Shown here: one piece after another, positions 35,901 through 42,606 of the stretch
Numbering within the stretch: the stretch's first letter is position 1
Layout of the letters: every line of letters begins with the position of its first letter
The notes under the pieces: generated by a model
Seen by the model: only the letters and a program-made list of their open reading frames with translations
Databases searched by the model: none
Told to the model about the DNA's origin: nothing
Source: Candidatus Hydrogenedens sp.
GTDB taxonomy: Bacteria; Hydrogenedentota; Hydrogenedentia; Hydrogenedentales; JAEUWI01
DNA: 64,000 nucleotides
Assembly (NCBI GenBank): GCA_016125095.1
Contig: WGMK01000027.1
Location: 1-64,000, forward strand
Direction of reading: 5' to 3'
Made by a program: the position numbers and the translations under genes

Positions 35901-36995
35901 CAGGGGTTCGCCGCTGGCGTCGACCGCTGCGTAGTCGGTGCGGTTGAGCAGGTTGCCGCCGGCCACGTAGACGTCGCGGTCGTCGTTGATGCGGTTGTCC
36001 TGCAGTTCGTCGATCATGCCGTCGAGGTCGTTGTCGATTTCGTCGGAGGGGAAGAACTCGTCCTGCGGGATGGGTATCCAGATGGAGTCGCGCTGCCCGT
36101 CGCCGTCGTTGTCCACGTCGGCGATGGCGTCGATTACTTCCTCGGGGAATCCGGTGGCCTCGGGCGGCAGCGCGAAGGGCACGCCCTCGTAGTAGGGATC
36201 GCCCTCGGCGGCGGGATCGGCCGAGCGGTAGACCGCCGGGGTGACGAAGGGGAAGGCCGCGGGGGCTTCGTCGAAATAGGCAAAGCGCACGTCGGGCGAA
36301 ATGGCGGCCAGCTGGGCATTGAGCCCGGCGAGCCCGGTGCTGAAATCGGCCAGGAAGGTGCCGCCCGGCACGCCCGGATCCTCGATGCGCAGCTCGACCT
36401 GGTCGTCGTAAATCAGGATGAAGTCGGGGTTGTCGGGCTGAAAGGGATTGCCCGGCGTGAGGCCGCCCTGGAAGCGCGGAATGAACAGCCATTCGTTGGA
36501 GCGGGGACCGCGGAAGATTTCCTCGCGGTGGCCGTCGGGCCATACGAGCATGACGGGCAGCTTGCGTCCGTTGCCGGCCACCAGCTGGGCCGCGCGCTCG
36601 AGCGCTTCTTTGATGCGGTTGGCGTCGAGTTCGGGCACGCCGCCGCTGATGAGCGACTGGCCGATGGTATCGCCCGGGAAGGCCCGGTGCCGCGCCCACG
36701 ATTTGCCCGCCGCCCAGGAGCCTTCGAACTGCGACCGGAAGGAGTGGTCGTTCGAGGTCACGTCGGGGTGGCGGAAGAAATACTGGTTGAGGGCGTGAAT
36801 GGCGATGTTGTTGGCGGCGTCGTCGAGCATGTCGACGCGCACCGCGTTGGTGGCGTTGGTGGCGGTGCGCAGGTCGAGCCGGCTCACCGAGAAAAACGTG
36901 AGGCCGATGGCCACGAGGATGGTGAGGATGGCGATGGAAATAAGCAGCGCCGCGCCGCGCTGCCGGCGGCGGGGGCCGGTTTGCTGTTCTGCCAT
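26997..36995 (-). CDS. giant GspK/PilX-type minor pilin with Ca-loop repeats and lamin-tail domain (K2)
   Basis: The product is about 3,332 residues (ATG 36995; a GTG at 37016 with GGAGGTGA just upstream is the alternative). The N-terminus RRRQRGAALLISIAILTILV is a class III-type prepilin leader with cleavage after Gly and no Glu at +5, as in GspK and PilX. The body has at least six DxDxDG-like calcium loops (DVDNDGDGQRDS, DNDLDGMIDE, DGLDNDGDGLTDD, DRVDNDGDGITD, DNDGDGGY, DNDLDGFIDE). GspK-like INxN motifs appear at about residues 652, 955 and 3,090 (KVNLNVAG, KIDINRASSKQL, RINVNTANMTS). A lamin-tail domain lies near 1,680 (EWIEVANVSDDVVDLSNWSL). GspK is normally about 300-420 residues. It is the last gene of the pilus operon. 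I infer a filament-tip adhesin or sensor. Confidence 0.85.
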   Translation of the reverse strand: MAEQQTGPRRRQRGAALLISIAILTILVAIGLTFFSVSRLDLRTATNATNAVRVDMLDDAANNIAIHALNQYFFRHPDVTSNDHSFRSQFEGSWAAGKSWARHRAFPGDTIGQSLISGGVPELDANRIKEALERAAQLVAGNGRKLPVMLVWPDGHREEIFRGPRSNEWLFIPRFQGGLTPGNPFQPDNPDFILIYDDQVELRIEDPGVPGGTFLADFSTGLAGLNAQLAAISPDVRFAYFDEAPAAFPFVTPAVYRSADPAAEGDPYYEGVPFALPPEATGFPEEVIDAIADVDNDGDGQRDSIWIPIPQDEFFPSDEIDNDLDGMIDELQDNRINDDRDVYVAGGNLLNRTDYAAVDASGEPLQDPDGVILHDDDESIETGALIYNGLGPLVETEAGFVRIGDGLDNDGDGLTDDPSEDRLFLTSPLPGIRISLDLDGDGASSTVEKFTYENTANELVQVDVLNAAIILPDTIYAPRRFGDGARGPVVAFDLALTVADVDVLDNDYDQLVNDYHTYAYLGPLQPGSYNGSDATNIAAPGWQPVGNWDNLELMGPTYAASTDAYAKQITKSYSDIHRDVWINGATLVGTWVDPDDGQTKAWPAGLPGTVITALENSIRVTHSGEPVCTLVGRAAIRIADEASKVNLNVAGAERYDIFKDPDRESLMSPALGGGLSPAEYDLRVIPGFDVALASKIAGYRAGAPAGMHLPRDTDAQVNTEYFGVVTTDGSYNPAQEEAVYPYRFDISLPGYGRVDDNGNALLSAIDRVDNDGDGITDGGLLPLGPERWPTSFDEVAAYKDFLSGNASSVTELALGTANGFTDPLQLRFAQYYFRLGQFEGIDEPDEYQRFSPLANALAENDLGLGNIALDNDGIAGGLPADEAYNFANEAGEFGDTFFQTRAELQRVNQIGGGRGAVLNRVGTMHSTDKNLAFVNTEAGIRGLNKIDINRASSKQLAARLLLANDLESPLDLIDTGGVLGLFDNTPWTNLIENTATLDLTNPLGFVRAVSPARYAQGLRNAGLRLAAHNPNAGADKRGGMLYTRAGVADINPLDIYPAAMQLPLDPQLQALQLAANITDTRDANYARSILTTENIDLSQDDEIAGNIFSWPQQNDLNAREIIEAARLFPMEEIQDQLESVLNTTEDARPLQINDEWWRDRVFADFDTNTQEQRKISYTAAGTEAVRINELMVRPVRRVEAEAVPDQLGGTPATDPVALTAGPPSYANLDPSPYNEYLGAIGTVTGEVPNYYASPGTFTYLAGAGDALMPEFAIQRDAIVAAEMPLPLGPLSILNTSWGVPGGGAPLIGESTTLQTSGLGYELELLYESPPGTPRFLQVPDIIQFEFSDTDLGGFKDGLPVGRYYLTAKLEDVLGATTVAELVAAGRLHYTIKYVPIGGADVKDDLRARIGDIASTGNFAAQSAAVGLLEDYFKQNWERVNPQHLAHGPGEPENWLFIDPQPSDISRQNSDFDPEPGYFMEWPPAASINQLGVNVRFNSQFVAGAWDYTINFRIDAAAVLPAGNYTVQLRDGGGPVQTFTVALGGGISFGSVKRLVADGNGLSDADMQDLINGGQIRLSGPALPAVTYDLNFGSGATDNENTHTVGLPDTFFDAATGTTSGYQLIVAFTTSELFDPASNGIAIAGNYPAASAPPNTSAPLGINFFDFSQEPDHEWIEVANVSDDVVDLSNWSLEVGPPTTTGVDFTPFNTQWRVPAGTQIAPGGMVLLSFAKYDAFDTPGANSYPPFMPDADHNLLGKNGMGLARSSILYPLTIAEAQSTTNNGGDPIDNLDLSHVTVPPIFDTSNEDRLYDPALSWMFDLTGSVFDREYNPLTPAIDSRADYVDAFGAGISTTHALQGGLPQVVPGTTQFTQDYQQAINEAAVQSTPNLRLGPNQPFDRIVQLQNVRLWHQDSDLYTATSEARALTTADLQSVDDIARMVLRGGILPNYPDHDGYDNDGDGGYLNNASRYVPGTLEKDMVDNDLDGFIDETPALLADTDFDGLADASLWAGANVTFDTIFPALYSGEGVDEGNLGLFGAVAGTYARPYGPGSFAYGTLPVRFANDRTIHDNARGIGTVAVQDAAIVDVAVEANATAGIAYDTYPNTTVDTSSASQIVIQNTTTPVSGFYRKLAEIDLTALTSRWEKRQVYAINVTSSQRCQLVFPGTTNIDPLIELPDPFSGAFSTAEYYADFTDSISTVIEIWGVENDPSIILTNFTIRPIGTTTEAGISNAVDFVSATGAVFQAGNGNTAYTTAFGQTYLGEPAPMALNEDALYLGSDLDPPDWKAFTERRFYPGDNVVVSLYDSEGNVADRVTYNEYDVINRTIDDVVESPYQVTNFHAAAVGTEGLEDVFGVNPAVVNLASLNPAFPSMWLPNQMGLDFYRSLERKSPLDPGDRFGTSNRWEATDGNYDDWSDSLSVFARTRLLGIADNYQAVPQQNTLTGSIFAGGSTSPVDLLEFSRFYSQNLRDFAALRTNTEDHRRLYGHAMAGTPLRMNTAYRIATNPLDQFRAGALQDGAADIPLVDNTGTVPVSQAYAQFYSLDPINYRPDFIDASFAGAEDTRLASASWENRVDYTPVTNTPFSSGLDIARVPLVTREHYMFNGARGRVGSENFYHDVTGLNFYTNAAGVRAVEDVSQRSVLAMQQPDRVTGSTGETPLKQAGNTFSTNSLVLTVAQADFRPIRPRLFDAGASGLAPREAISDADLPEGQSRQNLLQWFPPPGASGTSLLDPPAAWSPVYLYAVTDSGLSVSGNNGGADVRAPELDMNGIFPATIAPFDDFGEDLSTNQRDFPFYPAYVDGRASGLRIDPLPALLRPQFIFSPDPANVWSGLTFANLAPNEIQQRSPLKNRVVMYVSKPRDLAPGGVPMSDDHRPEGLWVWDAEDGLENGEYEVYIGTYMPGLTDNLSNVNTLVTRLEQAAANGDPTAEALLPTYANPDDPQDSPVLTSFARSQILPRDSRDTEDSSAKFRAVFNIDVITDRTLAQGQRSSVSGNPAPLVAAEESFGLVHPYDWQPAITYRANEDGYVFYGADAADGWQPIIVRVTDNFLALRVRNAGDRYDIGAISHIVLAPRKRTPGRINVNTANMTSVQAGGSDYLWHSLLGAPGMIDLGGDIRFQDLDESGASVNPAEAPSDTTLNRWRSPSDLMSSLAVPFVPGTGTLPLPVAQAGGYEVRSTLSDTGITDAAALARVARYQSIGLLQRARTEHPDGRYYESPADLLSEDISLPQDPVAAPDNRKLHPLTVNTIPEERAGEILRRFGELGSSITTRSDVFEILVTVQSGYGVDANNDGYLNYRDNNEFITNAETRSRMVYERRTPADNSDESASK

Positions 36996-37112
36996 GACCT
37001 GCCGTAACACGGGCACTCACCTCCATGGCCCTGTCCTTGGGCCGCTCGCGCAATCCTTGCGTATCAATCTCAGCCGGGGCGCCGCGCACGGGGCGCGCGC
37101 CCGCGGAAAACA

Positions 37113-38840
37113 TCAGTTGGTATTGGCCACAAACTGCGTGGGCAGCTTGCGCGTGGCGCCCGAGGGCACCTCGATAATCTGGTCGAAGTACTCGCGGAAA
37201 TCGGGCGACCCGGTGGTCTTGCCCTCGGCCATAATCCAGAAGCGCGGGCCGACCATCTTGGGCAGGGCGGGCGCCATGGGCGAGCCGGTGGACGCGCGCG
37301 TGCGCAGGCCCCGCATCTCGTCGCCCAGCTGGTAGTCGAACTCATTCACGCGGTCGATGGCGGTCATCACGGGCGAAAGCGGATCGCCGGGGTCCACCGT
37401 GGCGGTCGGGTCGATAAACCGGGTGTAGCCCGGAATGTTGTCCGCCGAATTGTAGGTCTGCTGGAACTCCTCGTCGGTGTCGCCGTAGATGAAATAGCCA
37501 TCCACGCCCATCACGTCGAAGTTGTAGAGTTCCTGCGCGAACAGCGGGTCGGTCACGTTGTAGAGAATCGGCCGCGCCGCGCTGACGATGCGCTCGCCCA
37601 CGGCGTAGTCCTTCGGGTCTCGGTTGTTCTGGATGTTCGCCACGCCGAGCACGTCGTCGTTGCTCCAGGCCTCGAACCAGTTGCGCGCGCCGGTGGCGCT
37701 GGCGCCGAGAATGAGCGGCACCCGGTTGACGAAGGGATCCATCAGGTTCATGTAGTCCTCGCCCGCGAGCATCTCGAGCCAGAGGTCGCGCTTGCGGGCA
37801 TCGACGATGGCGCGCACGGTTTCGTTGCTGAGGAAGTGCGACGGCGCGGTGCTGGCGAGCGCGAGCGAGGTGCCATCGGCCAGGGTGCGCAGGTCGTTGT
37901 CGTCGAGCGCGCCGGGCGTGGGCGACAGCAGGGCGTTGTAGAGCGCGCACCAGAGCAGGTCTTGCCCGCCGCCGGTGTTTTCCACGCTGCCGGTGCCGTA
38001 GATACAGTTGCCGCCGTACCAGCCCTGCGCGGGATAGTTGGTGAAGGTGTTGTCGATATCGCCCGCGTCGATCTGCGGGAACTGCATGCGCACGGAGGGA
38101 TCGAGCGGATTGGGCGGCAGATCGAAAGAGGTGAGATCCGACACGCCGGGTTCCTCGAGACGCAGCAGGTAGGTGGTCTCGACGTTGACGATCATCTCGA
38201 CGGGGTAATCTTCGAAGCTGACCAGCGTGCCGCTCGTATCGACCGCTTGCAGGGTGCCGAGTCTCCAGAAGAGATCGGAACCGCCGGATTGCTGCGCGGC
38301 GAGGTCGGCCAGCCCTTGCGTCACGGCGTTGTCGTATGCGTCCAGGGTCAGGGCCGGCAGGGTCTCGTCGGTGATGAGGCCCACGACCAGCTTGCGCGCG
38401 AAATCGATGCCGGCCTGCGGCGGATTGGTGGCTCCGGCCGAGGCCTGCTGAATGGCCCGCTCGAGCATCAGCCGGAAACCGATGACGAAATTGCTTTGGT
38501 AGTCGTACTCGTCATCGAGCCGGTTCATGACGTAGCTCACGCGGCCGAGCTGGCCGTTGGGCAGCACGCCGACGTAAGAGAAACCGTTGGGCGTGCCGTG
38601 GAACTGGTAGAACTTGCCGTATTCGCGCGCGGTGAATGCGGTCTCGAGATCGCGCTCCATGGCGTTGAGCACCGTGCGGCCGATTTCGCGGTTGTCGATG
38701 TTGGCGTAGCCGTTGAGCGTGGTGCGCACCGCGCCGGTGTAGAGCAGCACGACGCTACTGAGCACGGTGACCAGGATGGCCATGGCGACCATGACTTCGA
38801 CCAGCGTGAAACCGCCGCGGTATGGAGCGGGCGCGCGCAT
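37113..38840 (-). CDS. large GspJ/PilW-type minor pilin (J2)
   Basis: ATG 38840 gives 575 residues. The leader MRAPAPYRGGFTLVEVMVAM has the G-FTLVE cleavage site with Glu at +5, followed by the hydrophobic helix AILVTVLSSVVLLYTGAV. PilW/GspJ-type ends follow (REIGRTVLNAMERDLETAFT). GspJ is usually 200-240 residues, so this copy has a large extra globular part of unknown fold. It starts one base after the I2 stop codon and is followed after about 100 bases by the giant K2 gene. In T2SS the I-J-K trio forms the pseudopilus tip; the same order here suggests the same complex. Confidence 0.85.
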   Translation of the reverse strand: MRAPAPYRGGFTLVEVMVAMAILVTVLSSVVLLYTGAVRTTLNGYANIDNREIGRTVLNAMERDLETAFTAREYGKFYQFHGTPNGFSYVGVLPNGQLGRVSYVMNRLDDEYDYQSNFVIGFRLMLERAIQQASAGATNPPQAGIDFARKLVVGLITDETLPALTLDAYDNAVTQGLADLAAQQSGGSDLFWRLGTLQAVDTSGTLVSFEDYPVEMIVNVETTYLLRLEEPGVSDLTSFDLPPNPLDPSVRMQFPQIDAGDIDNTFTNYPAQGWYGGNCIYGTGSVENTGGGQDLLWCALYNALLSPTPGALDDNDLRTLADGTSLALASTAPSHFLSNETVRAIVDARKRDLWLEMLAGEDYMNLMDPFVNRVPLILGASATGARNWFEAWSNDDVLGVANIQNNRDPKDYAVGERIVSAARPILYNVTDPLFAQELYNFDVMGVDGYFIYGDTDEEFQQTYNSADNIPGYTRFIDPTATVDPGDPLSPVMTAIDRVNEFDYQLGDEMRGLRTRASTGSPMAPALPKMVGPRFWIMAEGKTTGSPDFREYFDQIIEVPSGATRKLPTQFVANTN

Positions 38841-38841
38841 G

Positions 38842-39228
38842 CTATTGCTCCGTGATGTAGGTGACGAAGCGCTCTTCGCGCCCGTCGAACATGGTGACGC
38901 TGAAGGTGACGCGGAACAGGTCGACATCGCCGCCGATGCGCTGCACGGACGCGCGCCAGGAATCGTAGACGGCGTAGGCGCGCTGCGCCTGGGTCAGCTC
39001 GCGGAAGGCGTTGCGCACCGCCCAGTTGCTGACAAGATCGGAAATGCTGCCGGCGCGCACGCGGCCCAGCTCGGTGCTGGCCAGCGAGGCCACCGAGGTG
39101 CGTTCCTGCGCGATGCGCGACTGCCGCAGGCTTTCGGGAAACAGCTGGATGATACCGATGATGCCCACCGCAAGTATCGTGAGCGCGATCATTACTTCGA
39201 GCAGGCTGAAGCCGGCGTTCTGTTTCAT
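38842..39228 (-). CDS. GspI/PilV-type minor pilin (I2)
   Basis: ATG 39228 with GAGGGA about seven bases upstream gives 128 residues beginning MKQNAGFSLLEVMIALTILA, a class III prepilin leader with Glu at +5. The size and the first helix (VGIIGIIQLFPESLRQSRIA) match GspI or PilV, which nucleates pseudopilus tip assembly. It has a C-terminal beta domain (RVTFSVTMFDGREERFVTYI). The stop codon lies next to the J2 start; the start is 12 bases downstream of the H2 stop. Confidence 0.85.
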   Translation of the reverse strand: MKQNAGFSLLEVMIALTILAVGIIGIIQLFPESLRQSRIAQERTSVASLASTELGRVRAGSISDLVSNWAVRNAFRELTQAQRAYAVYDSWRASVQRIGGDVDLFRVTFSVTMFDGREERFVTYITEQ

Positions 39229-39239
39229 GGCGCAATCCC

Positions 39240-40208
39240 TCATGACGCGATCTTCACGCGCCCGGTGGAGCGGTAGATTTCGATCGGCACGGCGCGGTAG
39301 TTCTTCACCGGCTGGCCGTTGGTATCCAGATACACGAACTCGGGGCGGTCGGCATCGTTCAGCCGCGCGTCGAGGCCCTGGTCGGGTCGCGGCCCCACGA
39401 GGAAGGTGAAACGCTCCTGCGAGACGCCCTCCACTAGCAGCCGGCCGTCGGGCGTAAATACGTGCGCGGGGAAGCGCGAGAGGTACTGCGCCAGCTGGTC
39501 CGCCGGCAGGCCGTTGGCCTGTTCGCCGTCGAGCGTGTCATAATCGAGAATGACCGGGATTCCGCGCGACATGCCCAGGGCGGGCAGCCCCACACTGCAC
39601 GCGTCGCGGCCGATGTCGTAGCGCGGATTCAGGCTGTCATATAGCGAAACGAAGGTATCGGGATCGCGCAGAAGCACGGCGACGTCGATATCCAAGGCCT
39701 TCCAGGCGCCCTCGTCGCCGGGTGCCGGCACGAAGGCGTCGTCAAAATCGTCGGTACAGTTTTGAGGAATGCCATTGGCCGTCTGGGTCGCCAAATCGCG
39801 CGACTGCTGCCACAAGCTGCTCAGCGGGGCGAAGAACTTTTCTTCGCTGCCGGGCAGGGCGTACATCATCGCGGCGGCCTCGATATAGCGCACCGGAGCC
39901 CCCGTCAGGCTATCCTGCAGAAACGACTCCGGCGCGAGCGCCAGGTTGTTCGGGTCGGTCGTGGGCGGCACATAGGTGTCGAGCGCGTAGACCACGGCCG
40001 TGTTCACGTTGTACGTGGAGGCGTAGACGCGGGCGGCGCGGAGCAGCTGGAATATTTCGCGGGCGGCGCGCGACTGCTTGTCGTTGGAGAACGCGCCGAT
40101 GCGCGCCAGGCCGGGCACGGCCAGCGCCGTGAGCAGGCCCACAATGGCCAGCACCACGATTAGCTCGACCAGAGTCAAGCCCTGTCTCTGTACGCGTCGC
40201 GTCGTCAC
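39240..40208 (-). CDS. GspH/FimT-type minor pilin, enlarged (H2)
   Basis: A GTG at 40208 with AGGAG ten bases upstream yields 322 residues and a compact leader, TTRRVQRQG-LTLVELIVVL. An upstream ATG at 40259 has no ribosome site. The helix AIVGLLTALAVPGLARIGAF and the following AAREIFQLLRAARVYASTYN are typical of GspH/FimT. GspH is normally 150-200 residues; the additional C-terminal part includes LLVEGVSQERFTFLVGPRPD. The gene lies after a long stem-loop that separates it from the G2 pilin gene. Confidence 0.82.
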   Translation of the reverse strand: MTTRRVQRQGLTLVELIVVLAIVGLLTALAVPGLARIGAFSNDKQSRAAREIFQLLRAARVYASTYNVNTAVVYALDTYVPPTTDPNNLALAPESFLQDSLTGAPVRYIEAAAMMYALPGSEEKFFAPLSSLWQQSRDLATQTANGIPQNCTDDFDDAFVPAPGDEGAWKALDIDVAVLLRDPDTFVSLYDSLNPRYDIGRDACSVGLPALGMSRGIPVILDYDTLDGEQANGLPADQLAQYLSRFPAHVFTPDGRLLVEGVSQERFTFLVGPRPDQGLDARLNDADRPEFVYLDTNGQPVKNYRAVPIEIYRSTGRVKIAS

Positions 40209-40270
40209 GTCGTTGCCACTCCTGCCCCCGGCCGCGGCGGCGCCATTGCCCCGCGGCATCGAAACTCTAT

Positions 40271-40306
40271 CCGCCCGGCGCCGGCTCTGCCCCCGGCGCC
40301 GGGCGG
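40271..40306 (-). terminator. 14-bp stem-loop after the G2 pilin gene
   Basis: CCGCCCGGCGCCGG (40271-40284) pairs with 40293-40306 around an 8-base loop, 12 bases after the G2 stop codon. There is no U-tract, so it is more likely an mRNA-stabilising or attenuating hairpin. It would raise the major pilin level over the downstream minor pilins. Confidence 0.6.
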
Positions 40307-40317
40307 ATGTATCAAGT

Positions 40318-41226
40318 CTAATAGAACCTGGTAAAGCTGTTCGTCGGATCCCAGTTGTTGATGTCGTCGCCGCCGCCCCAGAATTCCTGATCCTGAGCGA
40401 GGTCGTATCGACCGAATTGGACATAATCGAGGCTTGGAGCTCGATACATTGCCTGGCTTGACAGCAGGTTGGCGCCGTTCGACCAGATAAAGGCGAGGCG
40501 GTTGATTTCCGCCGGCCAGCCGACAGCAAGGGAATTATTATCGATATCCGTGATCGGCTTGCGGCCTTGCGTATTGGGGTCGTTAAGCGTCAAAGAATCC
40601 GCCTTGAACCCAACGCCGGGTAGATTCGTCTCGGGTGCCAAGTAGACACGGAAGGGGATGGGGCTGCGTCCGATAGAGTTCCCCTGATTGTCCACATCGC
40701 GCGACTGCCAAGGACCCGGATAGATGTTGTACAGGTTGCCCCAGGGGTCGGTGCCGAGATCGGGCAAATAGCCCAGACCCAGCTTGTTTATGGTGGCCAC
40801 ATCAAGCACTTGATTGTAGCTGAACGTGGCACCGTTGTAGAACGAATCCGTTCCTCCAATCACACGGCGCCCGCTTCGCAGCACACCGTACAATGCGCTT
40901 GTATACAGCGATGTTGCCGCAGCGAATCCTTCGGGCGTGCTCGGCGGCCAGGTCTGCGCGCCCTGCGCATCCGGACTGAGTCCGCTGCCGACGATAGTCG
41001 CGCGTACGCCATCCGGATTAAATATCTGCTCCAGCTTCGAGCGATTGGCGTCGGCCAGAATCTCGGTCAGGCCGGCTTCAATGCCCTGGATGTCGCCCAT
41101 GGCCCGGGTCATCTGGCCTTGCGACAAGTAGTTCACAATACTCGGCACCGCGATGGATGCCAGGATGGCGATGATGGCCATCACCACCAGCAGTTCGACG
41201 AGGGTAAAACCCGCGTTCCGTCTCAT
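40318..41226 (-). CDS. GspG-type major pilin, enlarged (G2)
   Basis: ATG 41226 with AGGAGG nine bases upstream gives 302 residues. The leader MRRNAGFTLVELLVVMAIIA and helix ILASIAVPSIVNYLSQGQMT are those of GspG or type IV pilins. A GspG-type C-terminal signature, LGTDPWGNLYNIYPGPW, is present near residue 165. T2SS GspG is about 140 residues, so this copy carries about 130 extra residues after the signature (e.g. RPITDIDNN-like loops, AEINRLAFIWSNGANLL). Part of the body uses AT-richer codons than the flanking genes. As the first and largest-expressed pilin of the operon it should form the filament shaft. Confidence 0.88.
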   Translation of the reverse strand: MRRNAGFTLVELLVVMAIIAILASIAVPSIVNYLSQGQMTRAMGDIQGIEAGLTEILADANRSKLEQIFNPDGVRATIVGSGLSPDAQGAQTWPPSTPEGFAAATSLYTSALYGVLRSGRRVIGGTDSFYNGATFSYNQVLDVATINKLGLGYLPDLGTDPWGNLYNIYPGPWQSRDVDNQGNSIGRSPIPFRVYLAPETNLPGVGFKADSLTLNDPNTQGRKPITDIDNNSLAVGWPAEINRLAFIWSNGANLLSSQAMYRAPSLDYVQFGRYDLAQDQEFWGGGDDINNWDPTNSFTRFY

Positions 41227-41348
41227 GTCTCGTTCCTCCTGCGGTTGGCCCGCTTCCCCGGGCCAGCGCCCGCTGTTCTTGTTTCTGCTCACGTCGGAAA
41301 TTCCTGTTTCGGACCTTCTACGCGGCGCAATGCGCTGCGTTTGGTTGC

Positions 41349-42587
41349 TTATGTACCGCTGATGGAGTCGCCCAGGGTGAAGATGGGCAGGTAGAGCGAC
41401 ACGACGATGAAGCCGATGATGCCGCCGAGGATGATGATGATGGCCGGCTCCATGAGCTGGAGCATGGCCTCCACGGCGGCCTCCACTTCGTCGTCGTAGA
41501 TGTCGGCCACCTTCACGAGCATCGCGTCGAGCTGGCCGGTTTCTTCGCCTACGTCGATCATGTTCACGGCCATGGCCGGGAAGGTCTTGGTTTCGTCGAG
41601 CGGGGCGGCGATGGTCTCGCCTTCCTTGATGCTGTCGTGCACCTTGTCCACCGCGTCCTGGATCACGCTGTTGCTGATGGTCTCGCGGGTGATTTTGAGC
41701 GCCTGCAGAATCGGCACGCCGGAGGTGATGAGGGTACCGAGGGTACGCGCGAAGCGGGCCACGGACACCTTGGTCACGAAGTCGCCGATGAGCGGCATCT
41801 TGAGCGAGACGATATCGTAGAAGCGGTTGACCGCCTTGGACTGGCGCGAAAGCTTGAAGGCGATAAGGATGGCGTTAATCGCCACCACCAGCTTCCACCA
41901 GCTGTAGAGCATGAAGTCGCCGCAGGCGATGAGGAACTTGGTGGGGGCGGGAAGCTCGCCGCCGAACTCCTCGAAGATTTCGGCGAACACGGGCACCACC
42001 TTCACCAGCAGGAAGGCCACGATGCCGGCCGCGATGAGGAGCACCGCGATCGGGTAGATCATGGCGCCGCGCACGCGGCGGATGAGGGCCTGGCGCTTTT
42101 CCATGAAGATGGCCAGGCGCTGCAGCACGACTTCGAGCATACCGCCGACCTCGCCCGCGCGGACCATGTTCACGTAGAGGCGGTCGAACTGCTTGGGGTG
42201 CTTGGCGAGCGCGTCGGCGAAGGTGCCGCCGGACTGGATGTCCTGCGAGATTTCGCGGAGGATGTCGCGCAGCTTGCTGGGCTTCTGCTGCGCGATCAGC
42301 ACGTTGAGGCTGCGGAGCAGCGGCAGGCCGGCGTCGATGAGGGTGGAGAGCTGGCGGGTCATCACCATGATCTCCTTCATCTTCACGCCGCCGAAATAGA
42401 GCTCGTCGAGGCCCTTCTTCTCCTTGCGGGCGCGCTTTTCGTCGCGCTTGGTGGCCTCGCGCACGCGCGTGGGAAACAGGCCCAGGCTGCGGATGTCGTT
42501 GATGGCGAGCGCCTGGCTCTCGGCATCGACGACGCCGAGCTGCTGCTTACCCGTCTTGTCCAGCGCGTGATAGAAATACTTCGGCAT
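41349..42587 (-). CDS. pilC: PilC/GspF-family inner-membrane platform protein
   Basis: This 412-residue protein has the two-repeat T2SSF architecture. The first domain is around KEIMVMTRQLSTLIDAGLPL and DRLYVNMVRAGEVGGMLEVV. A helix pair follows (AMIYPIAVLLIAAGIVAFLL), then the second repeat VARFARTLGTLITSGVPILQ ... AVNMIDVGEETGQLDAMLVK, with a last helix AIIIILGGIIGFIVVSLYLP. PilC couples the ATPases to pilin addition or removal. GGGAGGAA lies about 8 bases before the ATG. It follows the two pilB genes and pilT, an arrangement typical of type IVa pili. Confidence 0.93.
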   Translation of the reverse strand: MPKYFYHALDKTGKQQLGVVDAESQALAINDIRSLGLFPTRVREATKRDEKRARKEKKGLDELYFGGVKMKEIMVMTRQLSTLIDAGLPLLRSLNVLIAQQKPSKLRDILREISQDIQSGGTFADALAKHPKQFDRLYVNMVRAGEVGGMLEVVLQRLAIFMEKRQALIRRVRGAMIYPIAVLLIAAGIVAFLLVKVVPVFAEIFEEFGGELPAPTKFLIACGDFMLYSWWKLVVAINAILIAFKLSRQSKAVNRFYDIVSLKMPLIGDFVTKVSVARFARTLGTLITSGVPILQALKITRETISNSVIQDAVDKVHDSIKEGETIAAPLDETKTFPAMAVNMIDVGEETGQLDAMLVKVADIYDDEVEAAVEAMLQLMEPAIIIILGGIIGFIVVSLYLPIFTLGDSISGT

Positions 42588-42606
42588 GGTTCAGTTCCTC
42601 CCGCCG

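Noticed and set aside
33378..37007. A stop-free plus-strand frame of about 1,200 codons opposite the giant pilin gene
   Set aside because: Its product is a Gly/Val/Ala/Asp-rich string with no domains. It exists because the GC-rich codons of the minus-strand gene rarely give stops in the complement. The prepilin leader and Ca loops are on the minus strand.
40259..40529. Upstream extension of the H2 pilin to ATG 40259 or beyond
   Set aside because: The extension covers the stem-loop region and lacks a ribosome site. GTG 40208 has AGGAG ten bases away and gives a normal short prepilin leader.
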